DNA of 64,000 nucleotides, taken from positions 306,705 to 370,704 of the forward strand of contig FODP01000005.1 of the NCBI GenBank assembly GCA_900110395.1, in the 5' to 3' direction. This DNA is from Rhodospirillales bacterium URHD0017. GTDB lineage: Bacteria > Pseudomonadota > Alphaproteobacteria > Reyranellales > Reyranellaceae. This document shows positions 8,376 to 15,899 of the stretch, piece after piece. Numbering within the stretch: position 1 is the first letter of the stretch; every line of letters begins with the position of its first letter. Under the pieces are notes generated by a model. It saw only the letters and a list, made by a program, of their open reading frames with translations, was not told the origin of the DNA and did not search any database. The position numbers were made by a program, and so were the translations under genes.

Positions 8376-9572
8376 TCAATCGTCGATGGCTTGGTAGGCG
8401 GAGGTCCAGAAATCGGTGAATACGCGCGGCGGCTGGGGCGATTCCATCATGCGCGTCGTCATCAGGATGCCGGCCATGTCCTCGGCCGGATCGAGATGGG
8501 CGGAGCTGCCGTAGCCGCCGTCCCAGCCGTAACGCCCCGGCGTCGCCCAAAGATGCGTGCGGCGTGTGACCACAGCGCCGCCCAGGCCCCAGCTCGCGCT
8601 GTCGCCGAAGAACAGCTCGGTGCCCTGCTTCTGCGCCGGCGTGAGCTGGTCGGTCATCATCAGCTCGACGGACGGACGCGACAGGATGCGCTCGCCGCGA
8701 TGTCGCCCCTTGTTCAGCAGCATGTGCTGGAAGGCGAGATAGTCATCGACCGTCGAGACCAGGCCGCCGCCGCCCGCTTCGAAGACCGGTGGCCGGCTCC
8801 AGCGGCTGTCGCGGGCGTCGTCGAAGAAGGCGAGCTTCGTCTTGTCCTTGGGATCGGTCATGTAGCTGCTGGCCAGCCGCCCGACCCTGTCGGCCGGCAC
8901 CTGGAAGCCGGTGTCGCGCATGCCGAGCGGCCCGAACAGATGGTCCTGCATGAAGGCGCCGAGCGACTGGCCTGCGGCGCGTGCGATCAGCACGCCCAGC
9001 ACCTCGGCGCCGGTATGATAGAGCCAGCGCTCGCCGGGCTGACAGGCGAGCGGCAAGCCGCCGATCCGCTTCATGAACTCGTCGGCCGGAAAGCTCGGCA
9101 GATTGGGACCTGGCGCCAGGCCGACCTCTGCCATTGCCTTCTGGATGGGATACTTAACCGGCCACACCATCAGCGCGCCGAGGCCGAAGGTAAAGGTGAG
9201 CAGGTCGCGCGGCGTGACCGGCCGCCGGGCCGGCACGGTGTCGTCGACCGAGCTTTCAAGGCTTTTAAGCACGCGGCGGTTGGCGAGCTCGGGCAGCAAG
9301 TCGTCGACGGGCTCGTCGAGGCGCAGCCTGCACTGTTCGACCAGGATCATTGCTGCCGCCGCCGTGACCGGCTTGGTCATGGAGGCGATGCGGAAGATCG
9401 TATCGCGTTGCATCGGCGCGTCGCTTTCCAGCGACTGGCGGCCGAGCGTCACGACATGCGTCTCGCCACGGCGGCTCACCAGGGCGACGATGCCGGGCAC
9501 GCCGGTCGGCGACACATGCGCAGCCAGGGCATCGTGCAAACGCGCCAATCGCGTCTTGGACAGGGCACTCAT
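8376..9572 (-). CDS. Serine hydrolase of the beta-lactamase class C / esterase EstB family
   Basis: Protein of 398 aa. The catalytic S-x-x-K motif is S64-M-T-K67 in IFRIASMTKPVTAAAAM. The second motif appears as Y-H-T (WLYHTGAEVLG) where class C enzymes have Y-x-N, which is more common in esterases and D-aminopeptidase relatives than in true beta-lactamases. The C-terminus has WGLGGAVV and YGWDGGYGSSAHLDPAEDM in place of KTG. There is no clear signal peptide, which argues against a periplasmic antibiotic-degrading role. It overlaps the preceding SRPBCC gene by 4 nt. Confidence 0.85.
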   Translation of the reverse strand: MSALSKTRLARLHDALAAHVSPTGVPGIVALVSRRGETHVVTLGRQSLESDAPMQRDTIFRIASMTKPVTAAAAMILVEQCRLRLDEPVDDLLPELANRRVLKSLESSVDDTVPARRPVTPRDLLTFTFGLGALMVWPVKYPIQKAMAEVGLAPGPNLPSFPADEFMKRIGGLPLACQPGERWLYHTGAEVLGVLIARAAGQSLGAFMQDHLFGPLGMRDTGFQVPADRVGRLASSYMTDPKDKTKLAFFDDARDSRWSRPPVFEAGGGGLVSTVDDYLAFQHMLLNKGRHRGERILSRPSVELMMTDQLTPAQKQGTELFFGDSASWGLGGAVVTRRTHLWATPGRYGWDGGYGSSAHLDPAEDMAGILMTTRMMESPQPPRVFTDFWTSAYQAIDD

Positions 9573-10018
9573 GGCAGACTCGTCTTGAAGCGGTCCAGGC
9601 AGCGCGCCCAGCCGCCGTCATGGACGGCGCGCGCCTCCTCGGTCGGCAGTTCGCTGTGGCGCAGCGTCAGCACGGTGCGTGGACCGCGATCGATGAAGGT
9701 CACTGTCACCAGCGTCTCGCGATCGACGACGCGGGCGCCTTCGCTCGAGTAGGTGAAGACCAGGCGCTCGGGCGCCACCACCTCGCGATAGACGCCATGC
9801 TCGCTGATCAGCCCGCCGTCGGGCGCCATCAGGCGGCGGCTCCAGGCGCCGCCCGGCCGCACGTCCATCGTGCAGGCAAGCGTGGTGTAGTCGCGCGACG
9901 CCCACCAACGGGCGATCAGCCGCTCGTCCGTCCACGCCGCGAACAAGGCCGCGCGCGGCGCCGCGAACTCGCGCCGCATATAGACTTCCAGGGTCGCAGG
10001 CTTGAGGGCGAGGGTCAT
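9569..10018 (-). CDS. SRPBCC domain protein, AHSA1/CalC-like
   Basis: Protein of 149 aa that forms one START/Bet v1-like fold: EVYMRREFAAPRAALFAAWTDERLIARWWA at the N-terminus, DVRPGGAWSRRLMAPDG, then VTVTFID... and the C-terminal helix GWARCLDRFKTSL. The family binds hydrophobic ligands or partner proteins; no specific function can be assigned. The start ATG at 10018 overlaps the yceI stop by 4 nt, and the gene's stop overlaps the serine hydrolase start by 4 nt. Confidence 0.85.
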   Translation of the reverse strand: MTLALKPATLEVYMRREFAAPRAALFAAWTDERLIARWWASRDYTTLACTMDVRPGGAWSRRLMAPDGGLISEHGVYREVVAPERLVFTYSSEGARVVDRETLVTVTFIDRGPRTVLTLRHSELPTEEARAVHDGGWARCLDRFKTSLP

Positions 10019-10656
10019 GAGTCTTTCTGGAATTCGACGTCGACGACGATCTCGATCGCGTCGCCGAACAGCGGCGGCAGGCCGAAATCGACAGGATTGA
10101 TGGCGCCCTTGGCACTGACCCCGAGGCGCGGCCGGTCGGCGAAGCCCTTGCCGGCGCCTATCAGCTCGACGTCGAACGTCACCGGCCTGGTCTTGCCCAT
10201 CAGCGTGAACTGGCCGTCGACCTTGCCGCGCCGCGTGCTCATCGGGCGGAACGCACTCGATACGAAGGTCGCCCCGGGAAAGGCCGTCGACTTCAGGAAA
10301 TTGTTGCCTGAGAGCTCCTGGGCGAAGTCCTTGACGTTGGAGGTGATCGACGCCGTCTCGACCTTGGCGGTGAGCGAAGCGTTGGCCGGGTTGGCGGGAT
10401 CCCACTTCAGCGTGCCGCTCACCCTGTCGAAGCGGAAGATGCTCCAGGAGTAGCGCAGGTGCGAGACGCGGGCGATCACCGAGGCGTGGTCGGGATCGAT
10501 CGCATAAGTTCCGGCCGGCGCCTGCTTGTAGTCGGCCTCACCCATGTAGACACCAGGCGGCAGGCCGTTGGGCTGGGTGCCTTGCGCCTGAGCGGCCGCG
10601 ATCATCGGCTGGAACAATGCAAACGAAAGAACGAGCGCGCACACTGCACGAGGCAT
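10015..10656 (-). CDS. YceI family periplasmic lipid-binding protein
   Basis: Protein of 213 aa with a signal peptide (cleavage likely after AQA near residue 24). It then has the YceI lipocalin-like barrel: YAIDPDHASVIARVSHLRYSWSIFRFDRVSGTL, VKDFAQELSGNNFLKSTAFPGATFVS, GQFTLMGKTRPVTFDVEL, and ISPVDFG-like NPVDFGLPP at the end. Known members bind isoprenoid or amphiphilic molecules in the periplasm. It forms one overlapping block with the SRPBCC and serine hydrolase genes. Confidence 0.9.
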   Translation of the reverse strand: MPRAVCALVLSFALFQPMIAAAQAQGTQPNGLPPGVYMGEADYKQAPAGTYAIDPDHASVIARVSHLRYSWSIFRFDRVSGTLKWDPANPANASLTAKVETASITSNVKDFAQELSGNNFLKSTAFPGATFVSSAFRPMSTRRGKVDGQFTLMGKTRPVTFDVELIGAGKGFADRPRLGVSAKGAINPVDFGLPPLFGDAIEIVVDVEFQKDS

Positions 10657-10683
10657 CGCCTACTCCTGACCTTTGACGGGTGA

Positions 10684-11220
10684 CTACTTCTTCTCGGCGG
10701 CGGCCTTGAGATCGGCCAGGCCCTTCTCGAAATCGCGACCGATCATGTCGTCGATATTCATGAAGGTGCCAACTACCTTGGACATATAGGGACTGGGCCC
10801 GTGGATCGCCCAGGTCGCGGACGTGCTGTCCCCTTTCGGCTCCAGCAGGAACTCGCCAATATTGTGCGCCTCGAACGGCTTCAGGAAATCGAGCTTGATC
10901 ACGATTTTTTGCGGTGAGCTTTCGATCATTTCCATGCTGCCCTGGCCGACATTCTTGTCGCCTTCCCAGGCATAGGTGGCGCCTTTGCCAGCAGTGACAG
11001 CACCGTAGGCGCGCTTCATCGCCGGATCCTTCTTCTCGTAGGGCGACCATGCAGGCCACGCCTTGAAATCGTTGATCAGCGCAAAGATCTTGTCGGGCGG
11101 CGCATTGATGAGGACGACACGCTGGACACGGAAGGAATCGGGCCTGGTCGCAGCGTAGAGCAGGATGCCGGCAATCGCGACAACGACGACGACGCCGATG
11201 ATGGCAAGCGTCTTCAGCAT
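10684..11220 (-). CDS. Membrane-anchored SRPBCC family protein
   Basis: Protein of 178 aa. Residues 4-24 (TLAIIGVVVVVAIAGILLYAA) form a membrane anchor or uncleaved signal, followed by a polyketide cyclase-like SRPBCC domain: VVLINAPPDKIFALINDFKAWPAWSPYEKKDPAMKR and the C-terminal helix MIGRDFEKGLADLKAAAEK. The ATG at 11220 has GAAGG 8 nt upstream; a GTG at 11235 is an alternative. It lies 27 nt before yceI and probably heads the five-gene minus-strand run down to 7934. Two SRPBCC proteins in one operon suggest handling of a hydrophobic ligand, but this is inference. Confidence 0.82.
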   Translation of the reverse strand: MLKTLAIIGVVVVVAIAGILLYAATRPDSFRVQRVVLINAPPDKIFALINDFKAWPAWSPYEKKDPAMKRAYGAVTAGKGATYAWEGDKNVGQGSMEMIESSPQKIVIKLDFLKPFEAHNIGEFLLEPKGDSTSATWAIHGPSPYMSKVVGTFMNIDDMIGRDFEKGLADLKAAAEKK

Positions 11221-11339
11221 TGATGCAACCTTCACTTAACCTTGGGGTTAACCATTAGAAAGCGTTCGCGAGGCTGTCAACCGGTGAGACAAATTCGGCT
11301 CAGCCCCGAGCTGGCTTATGTGTTAGTCACGAAAACATC

Positions 11340-12947
11340 ATGATCGAGTTCAGTGCCGGCCGTCCGGCAACACGTTCGTCGAGCGGCATGGTGACCAGTC
11401 CGCATGCGCTTGCCTCGGAAGCCGGCGCTGCGGTGCTGCGCGATGGCGGTACCGCCGTCGACGCGGCGGTGGCGACCAGCGCCGCCCTCTCCGTGCTCTA
11501 TCCCCACATGACCGGCATCGGCGGCGATGCCTTCTGGCTGATCCACGACGCCGCCACCAAAGCCGTGCGCTACATCGACGGCGGCGGCCGCGCGACCTCG
11601 CGCGGCACGATCGAGGCCTTCACCCGGCGCGGTCTTGCCGAGGTGCCCTACAAAGGCCCATTGCCCGGCACGCTGACCGTGCCCGGCGCCGTCGCAAGCT
11701 GGAGCATGGCGCACGCCGCCTACGGGCGCCTGCCGCTCAAGCGCTGCCTGCAAAGCGCCATCGGCTACGCGCGCGACGGCTTCCCGGTGACGGCGCGCCT
11801 CGCGCATTGGCACTCCGCCGCAGTGGACGATCTGTCGAAGAGCCCCGAAGCGGCGGCGATCTTCCTCAAGGACGGCGCGGTCCTCACCAACCGCGACCTC
11901 GCGCGCACCTTGGAGGCGATCGCCAGCGACGGCTGGTATGGCTTCTACGACGGCGAGGTGGCACGCGAGCTGGTGCGCTATTCCGACGCCAACGACGGCT
12001 TCTTCACCTCGGACGACCTTTTGGCCCAGTCGGCGCGTTGGGGCGAGCCGATCAAGGGCAGCTATCGCGACGTCACGATCTACGAGACGCCGGCGCCGAC
12101 CCAGGGCTTCGCCGTGCTGAAAATGCTGAACCTGCTGGAGCCCTTCGAGCTGCACAATAAACCGTTCCTCGGGCCCGACGCGGTGCATCTGATGGTTCAG
12201 GCCAAGCAGCTTGCCTATCACGACCGCGACCGCCACCTCGCCGATCCGCGCTTCGCCGACGTGCCGATGGACCGGCTGATCTCCAAGGCCTATGCCGACG
12301 AACGGCGATCGCTGATGGATCACGACCGCGCCCTGCCGTGGGATCGCATTCCCTCCTACGGCAGCCTGTCAGGCGACACGGTCTACATTGCCGTCGTCGA
12401 CGGCGCTGGCAACGCGGTCTCGCTGATCCATTCGGTCTACGGCATCTTCGGCGCGGCGGTGGTCGCGGGCCGCAGCGGCGTGGTGCTGCAGAACCGCTCG
12501 GCCTATTTCTCGCTCGATCCCAAGAGTCCCAACCGCGTCGAGCCCGGCAAGACGCCCCTGCACACGCTGATCGCCTCGCTCGCATTTCGGAACGACACGC
12601 TATGGGCCGCCGTAGGCTGCATGGGCGCCGACGGCCAGCCGCAGATCCACATGCAGGTCTACAGCGCGATGATCGACCATGGGCTCGATATCCAGCAGGC
12701 GCTCGACATGCCGCGCTTCCTGTCCGGCCGCTTCGGACTCCTCGAGCCGCGCGATACGCTGCACATAGAGGCGCGCTTTCCGCGCGAGACCATTGCCGAG
12801 CTGGAACGCCGCGGCCACCTGCTCGACCGCTGGGGCGACTGGGACGAGACGGCTGGCCATGCCAACGGCATCACCGTCGATGCCGCGACGGGCGACCGCC
12901 TGGGCGGCGCCGATCCGCGCAGTGACGGTGCTGCGGTTGCCTGCTGA
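11340..12947 (+). CDS. Gamma-glutamyltransferase family protein (N-terminal nucleophile hydrolase)
   Basis: Protein of 535 aa, normal length for the GGT family, which cleaves gamma-glutamyl bonds such as that of glutathione. The N-terminal part has MVTSPHALASEAGAAVLRDGGTAVDAAVATSAALSVLYPHMTGIGGDAFWL. The self-cleavage site is likely Thr347 in SGDTVYIAVVDGAGNAVSLIHSVYG, which follows the usual layout of the small subunit. No clear signal peptide is seen, unlike the periplasmic E. coli enzyme. Some members of this branch are cephalosporin acylase-like or act on other gamma-glutamyl compounds. It is transcribed divergently from the SRPBCC gene across about 100 bp. Confidence 0.88.
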   Translation: MIEFSAGRPATRSSSGMVTSPHALASEAGAAVLRDGGTAVDAAVATSAALSVLYPHMTGIGGDAFWLIHDAATKAVRYIDGGGRATSRGTIEAFTRRGLAEVPYKGPLPGTLTVPGAVASWSMAHAAYGRLPLKRCLQSAIGYARDGFPVTARLAHWHSAAVDDLSKSPEAAAIFLKDGAVLTNRDLARTLEAIASDGWYGFYDGEVARELVRYSDANDGFFTSDDLLAQSARWGEPIKGSYRDVTIYETPAPTQGFAVLKMLNLLEPFELHNKPFLGPDAVHLMVQAKQLAYHDRDRHLADPRFADVPMDRLISKAYADERRSLMDHDRALPWDRIPSYGSLSGDTVYIAVVDGAGNAVSLIHSVYGIFGAAVVAGRSGVVLQNRSAYFSLDPKSPNRVEPGKTPLHTLIASLAFRNDTLWAAVGCMGADGQPQIHMQVYSAMIDHGLDIQQALDMPRFLSGRFGLLEPRDTLHIEARFPRETIAELERRGHLLDRWGDWDETAGHANGITVDAATGDRLGGADPRSDGAAVAC

Positions 12948-14537
12948 TCAGACGACGGCGAAGCCCTCGTAGCCCGCCTGCACCACGGCCTCGCAGCGTT
13001 CGATGTAGGCCGGGAAGCCGCCGATGTAGGGCATGAACACCCGCGGTTTGCCGGGGATGTTGGCGCCGATGTACCACGAGGAGCAGGACGAGCGCAGCGT
13101 GGCGCCGGCGGCCTCACCGACATGGCCGACCCACGCCTCCTCGGCGTCGCGGCTTGCCTCGATCAGGGTGGCGCCGCGCGAGCGCACGTATTCGATGCAG
13201 TCGGCGATCCATTCGACGTGCTGCTCGATCGACGGCAGCATGTTGGTCAGCACCGACGGGCTGCCCGGCCCGGTGATGGTGAAGAGGTTGGGGAAGCCCG
13301 CCATGGCGACGCCGAGGTAGGTCTTGGGCCCCTCCGTCCACTTCTCCTGCAGGCTGCGCCCGTCGCGGCCGCGGATGTCGATGCGCAGCAGTGCGCCGGT
13401 CATGGCGTCGAAGCCGGTGGCCAGCACCAGGCAATCGAAGGTGTAGTCCTTGCCATTGGCGCGGAGCCCGTCGGCGGTGATGCGCTCGATCGGCCGCTCA
13501 CTGACATCGACCAGCGTGACATGCGGCTGGTTGAAGGTCGCCCAGTAGCCGGTATCGACGCAGAGCCGCTTGCAGCCGATGACGTTGCGCGGCGAGAGCC
13601 TGTCGGCGAGCTCGGGGTCCTTCACCACCTCGCGGATCTTGGCGCGCACGAACGCCGCCGCCGTCTTGTTCGAGTCGTCGTTCAGCAGCAGGTCGGAGAA
13701 GGACGCCATGAAGCCGAGGCCACCATAGTCCCAGCGCTCCTGGAATTCGCGTTGCCGCTCCGCATCGGGTGTCGCGGCGGCCGAGGCCAGGTTGATCTTG
13801 AAGTCGATGCCGGGCGGCGTCGACTTGGCGCGCTTGCGGATCGCCGGGTAGTTGGCCTTGACCTCGCGCACGTAGTCCGGATCGAGCGGGGCGTTGTGCG
13901 CCGGGACGGTGTAGTTGGCCGTGCGCTGGAACACCGTCACGTGCTTGGCCTGCCTGGCGATCATCGGGATCGACTGGATCGCCGACGAGCCGGTCCCGAT
14001 CACGCCCACTGTCTTGGCAGTGAAGTCGACGCCTTCGTGCGGCCAGTTGCCGGTGTGATAGGTCGGGCCCCTGAAGTCCGCCAGGCCGGGGATCCTGGGC
14101 GTGTTGGGCGAGGAGAGGCAGCCCAGGGCCGTGACGACGAAGCGCGCGATGACGCGGTCACCCTTGTCCGTTTCGACGGTCCAGGCGTGTGCGGCCTCGT
14201 CGAACGTGGCCTTGGTGACGCGCGTCTCGAACTCGATGTCGCGGCGCAGGTCGAAACGGTCGGCGACGTGGTTGGCGTAGCGCAGGATCTCGGGCTGGGT
14301 CGCGTAGCGCTCGGTCCACTCCCATTCCTGCTGCAGTTCGGGCGAGAACTGGTAGGAATACTGGACGCTCTCGACGTCGCAGCGCGCCCCGGGATAGCGG
14401 TTCCAGTACCAGGTGCCGCCGACGCCTTTGCCGGCCTCGAACACCCGCACCTTGAACCCTTTCACCCGCAGCCGGTGCAGCATGTACATGCCGCCGAAGC
14501 CGGCGCCTATGACCACCGCATCGAAATCGAGCGACAT
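12948..14537 (-). CDS. Flavin-containing Baeyer-Villiger-type monooxygenase
   Basis: Protein of 529 aa. An FAD-binding Rossmann motif GAGFGGMY starts at residue 11 and is followed by EAGKGVGGTWYWNRYPGARCDVES, the classical cyclohexanone monooxygenase-type segment. The type I BVMO fingerprint FxGxxxHxxxWP is present as FRGPTYHTGNWP, and a second Rossmann motif GVIGTGSSAIQ binds NADPH. Such enzymes insert oxygen into ketones to give esters or lactones; the substrate is not predictable. Its stop directly abuts the GGT stop (tail to tail), and its start lies 39 nt from the divergent DAO gene. Confidence 0.92.
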   Translation of the reverse strand: MSLDFDAVVIGAGFGGMYMLHRLRVKGFKVRVFEAGKGVGGTWYWNRYPGARCDVESVQYSYQFSPELQQEWEWTERYATQPEILRYANHVADRFDLRRDIEFETRVTKATFDEAAHAWTVETDKGDRVIARFVVTALGCLSSPNTPRIPGLADFRGPTYHTGNWPHEGVDFTAKTVGVIGTGSSAIQSIPMIARQAKHVTVFQRTANYTVPAHNAPLDPDYVREVKANYPAIRKRAKSTPPGIDFKINLASAAATPDAERQREFQERWDYGGLGFMASFSDLLLNDDSNKTAAAFVRAKIREVVKDPELADRLSPRNVIGCKRLCVDTGYWATFNQPHVTLVDVSERPIERITADGLRANGKDYTFDCLVLATGFDAMTGALLRIDIRGRDGRSLQEKWTEGPKTYLGVAMAGFPNLFTITGPGSPSVLTNMLPSIEQHVEWIADCIEYVRSRGATLIEASRDAEEAWVGHVGEAAGATLRSSCSSWYIGANIPGKPRVFMPYIGGFPAYIERCEAVVQAGYEGFAVV

Positions 14538-14576
14538 CGTTCCTCCCGACCCAACCTCGTGCCATCCTTAGCGCAC

Positions 14577-15899
14577 ATGGCCGACACCGACTATCCCGCA
14601 AGCTGGTATGCCGCCACGCGAGATGCCGCTTCCGAGCGACCTCAGCTGAACGGCCGGGTCGCGGCGGACGTTGCGATCGTGGGCGGAGGCTTCGCCGGCC
14701 TGCACACGGCGCGCCTGTTGGCCATGCGCGGCCTCAAGGTCGTGCTGGTCGAGCGGCAGCGCATCGGCTGGGGCGCCTCGGGCCGCAACGGCGGCTTCGT
14801 AGGGCCAGGCTATGCGCTGCGCACCGGCGCCTTGATCGAGCAGCTGGGCGAGGACCATGCCCGCCAGCTCTACGCCCAGTCGCAGCGCGGCGTGGAGATC
14901 GTGCGCTCCTCGCTGAAGGAGATGGGTCGATCCGACATCCTGATGGGCTGGGGCCGGCTCTCGGTCTCGCGCACTGACCAGGGGCCGGACTTCGCCGAGC
15001 GATCGCGCGCGCTGGCACAGAAACTTGGGGCGACGTTCGAGCCTTGGGAGGCCGACCAGGTGCGCGCCCTGCTCGTCACCACGCGCTACTTCCAGGGGCT
15101 GCACGATGCGCAAGGCTTCCAGGTCCATCCGCTCAACCTGGCGCTGGCGCTGGCGGCCGACGCCGAGCGCCGCGGCGTGCAGGTCCATGAAGCCACCGAG
15201 GCACGGGCCCTGGAGCGCCGGGGCACCGAGTGGCAGCTCCGGACGGCGATGGGCGAGATCACGGCGCGCCATGTCGTGCTGGCAGGCAACGCAGACCTCG
15301 GCCGTGTCCATCGGCTGAGCAGCGCCGTCCTGCCGGTCGCGACCTATGTCGCGGTGACCGGCAAGCTCGGCCCGCAACTCGGCGAGGCGATCCGCTGGCG
15401 CGGCGCCATCGGCGACACGCGCCGCGCCGGCGACTATTACCGCATCGTCGACGAGGATCGCCTGCTGTGGGGCGGCCGCATCACCACCGACACGCGCGAG
15501 CCGGCGCAGCTGCGCAGCATGATGCGGGCCGACATCCTCTCGGTCTATCCGCAGCTTGGGCCGCAGCTCGGCGACATCACAATCGAATACGCTTGGCCCG
15601 GCATCATGGGCTATGCGCTGCACAAGATGCCCCAGGTCGGCGAGATCGAGCCCGGCCTGTGGGCCTGCACCGCCTTCGGCGGCCATGGCGTTGCCCAGAC
15701 CGCGGCCGGCGCCGATGCGGTCGCGGCCGGCATCGCCCACGAAGACGACCGCTGGCGCCTGTTCGCGCCGTTCGGCACCGCCTGGGCCGGCGGTGCGCTC
15801 GGCCGCGTTGGCACACAGCTCGTCTATTGGAAACTGCAAGCCAGCGACTGGTGGGACGAGAAGCGCCAGGCGAAGAACGCGGAGACAGTGCGGACATGA
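14577..15899 (+). CDS. FAD-dependent amine/D-amino acid oxidase-type oxidoreductase (DAO family)
   Basis: Protein of 440 aa. The FAD motif is VAIVGGGFAGLHTARLLAMRGLKVVLVER (about residues 27-55), followed by GWGASGRNGGFV, the PuuB-like segment of the gamma-glutamylputrescine oxidase branch of DAO proteins. The C-terminus has GIMGYALHKMPQVGEIEPGLWACTAFGGHGVAQT, the flavin-closing block. The ATG at 14577 gives a protein of family length; the frame runs open far upstream across the BVMO gene, but that stretch is a shadow. Its stop overlaps the molybdoenzyme start by 4 nt, so the two may act on one pathway of amine or N-heterocycle oxidation (inference). Confidence 0.88.
   Translation: MADTDYPASWYAATRDAASERPQLNGRVAADVAIVGGGFAGLHTARLLAMRGLKVVLVERQRIGWGASGRNGGFVGPGYALRTGALIEQLGEDHARQLYAQSQRGVEIVRSSLKEMGRSDILMGWGRLSVSRTDQGPDFAERSRALAQKLGATFEPWEADQVRALLVTTRYFQGLHDAQGFQVHPLNLALALAADAERRGVQVHEATEARALERRGTEWQLRTAMGEITARHVVLAGNADLGRVHRLSSAVLPVATYVAVTGKLGPQLGEAIRWRGAIGDTRRAGDYYRIVDEDRLLWGGRITTDTREPAQLRSMMRADILSVYPQLGPQLGDITIEYAWPGIMGYALHKMPQVGEIEPGLWACTAFGGHGVAQTAAGADAVAAGIAHEDDRWRLFAPFGTAWAGGALGRVGTQLVYWKLQASDWWDEKRQAKNAETVRT

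Noticed and set aside
8376-9572. Antibiotic resistance beta-lactamase
   Set aside because: There is no signal peptide, the second motif is Y-H-T in place of Y-x-N, and no KTG box is seen. An esterase-like role is more likely.
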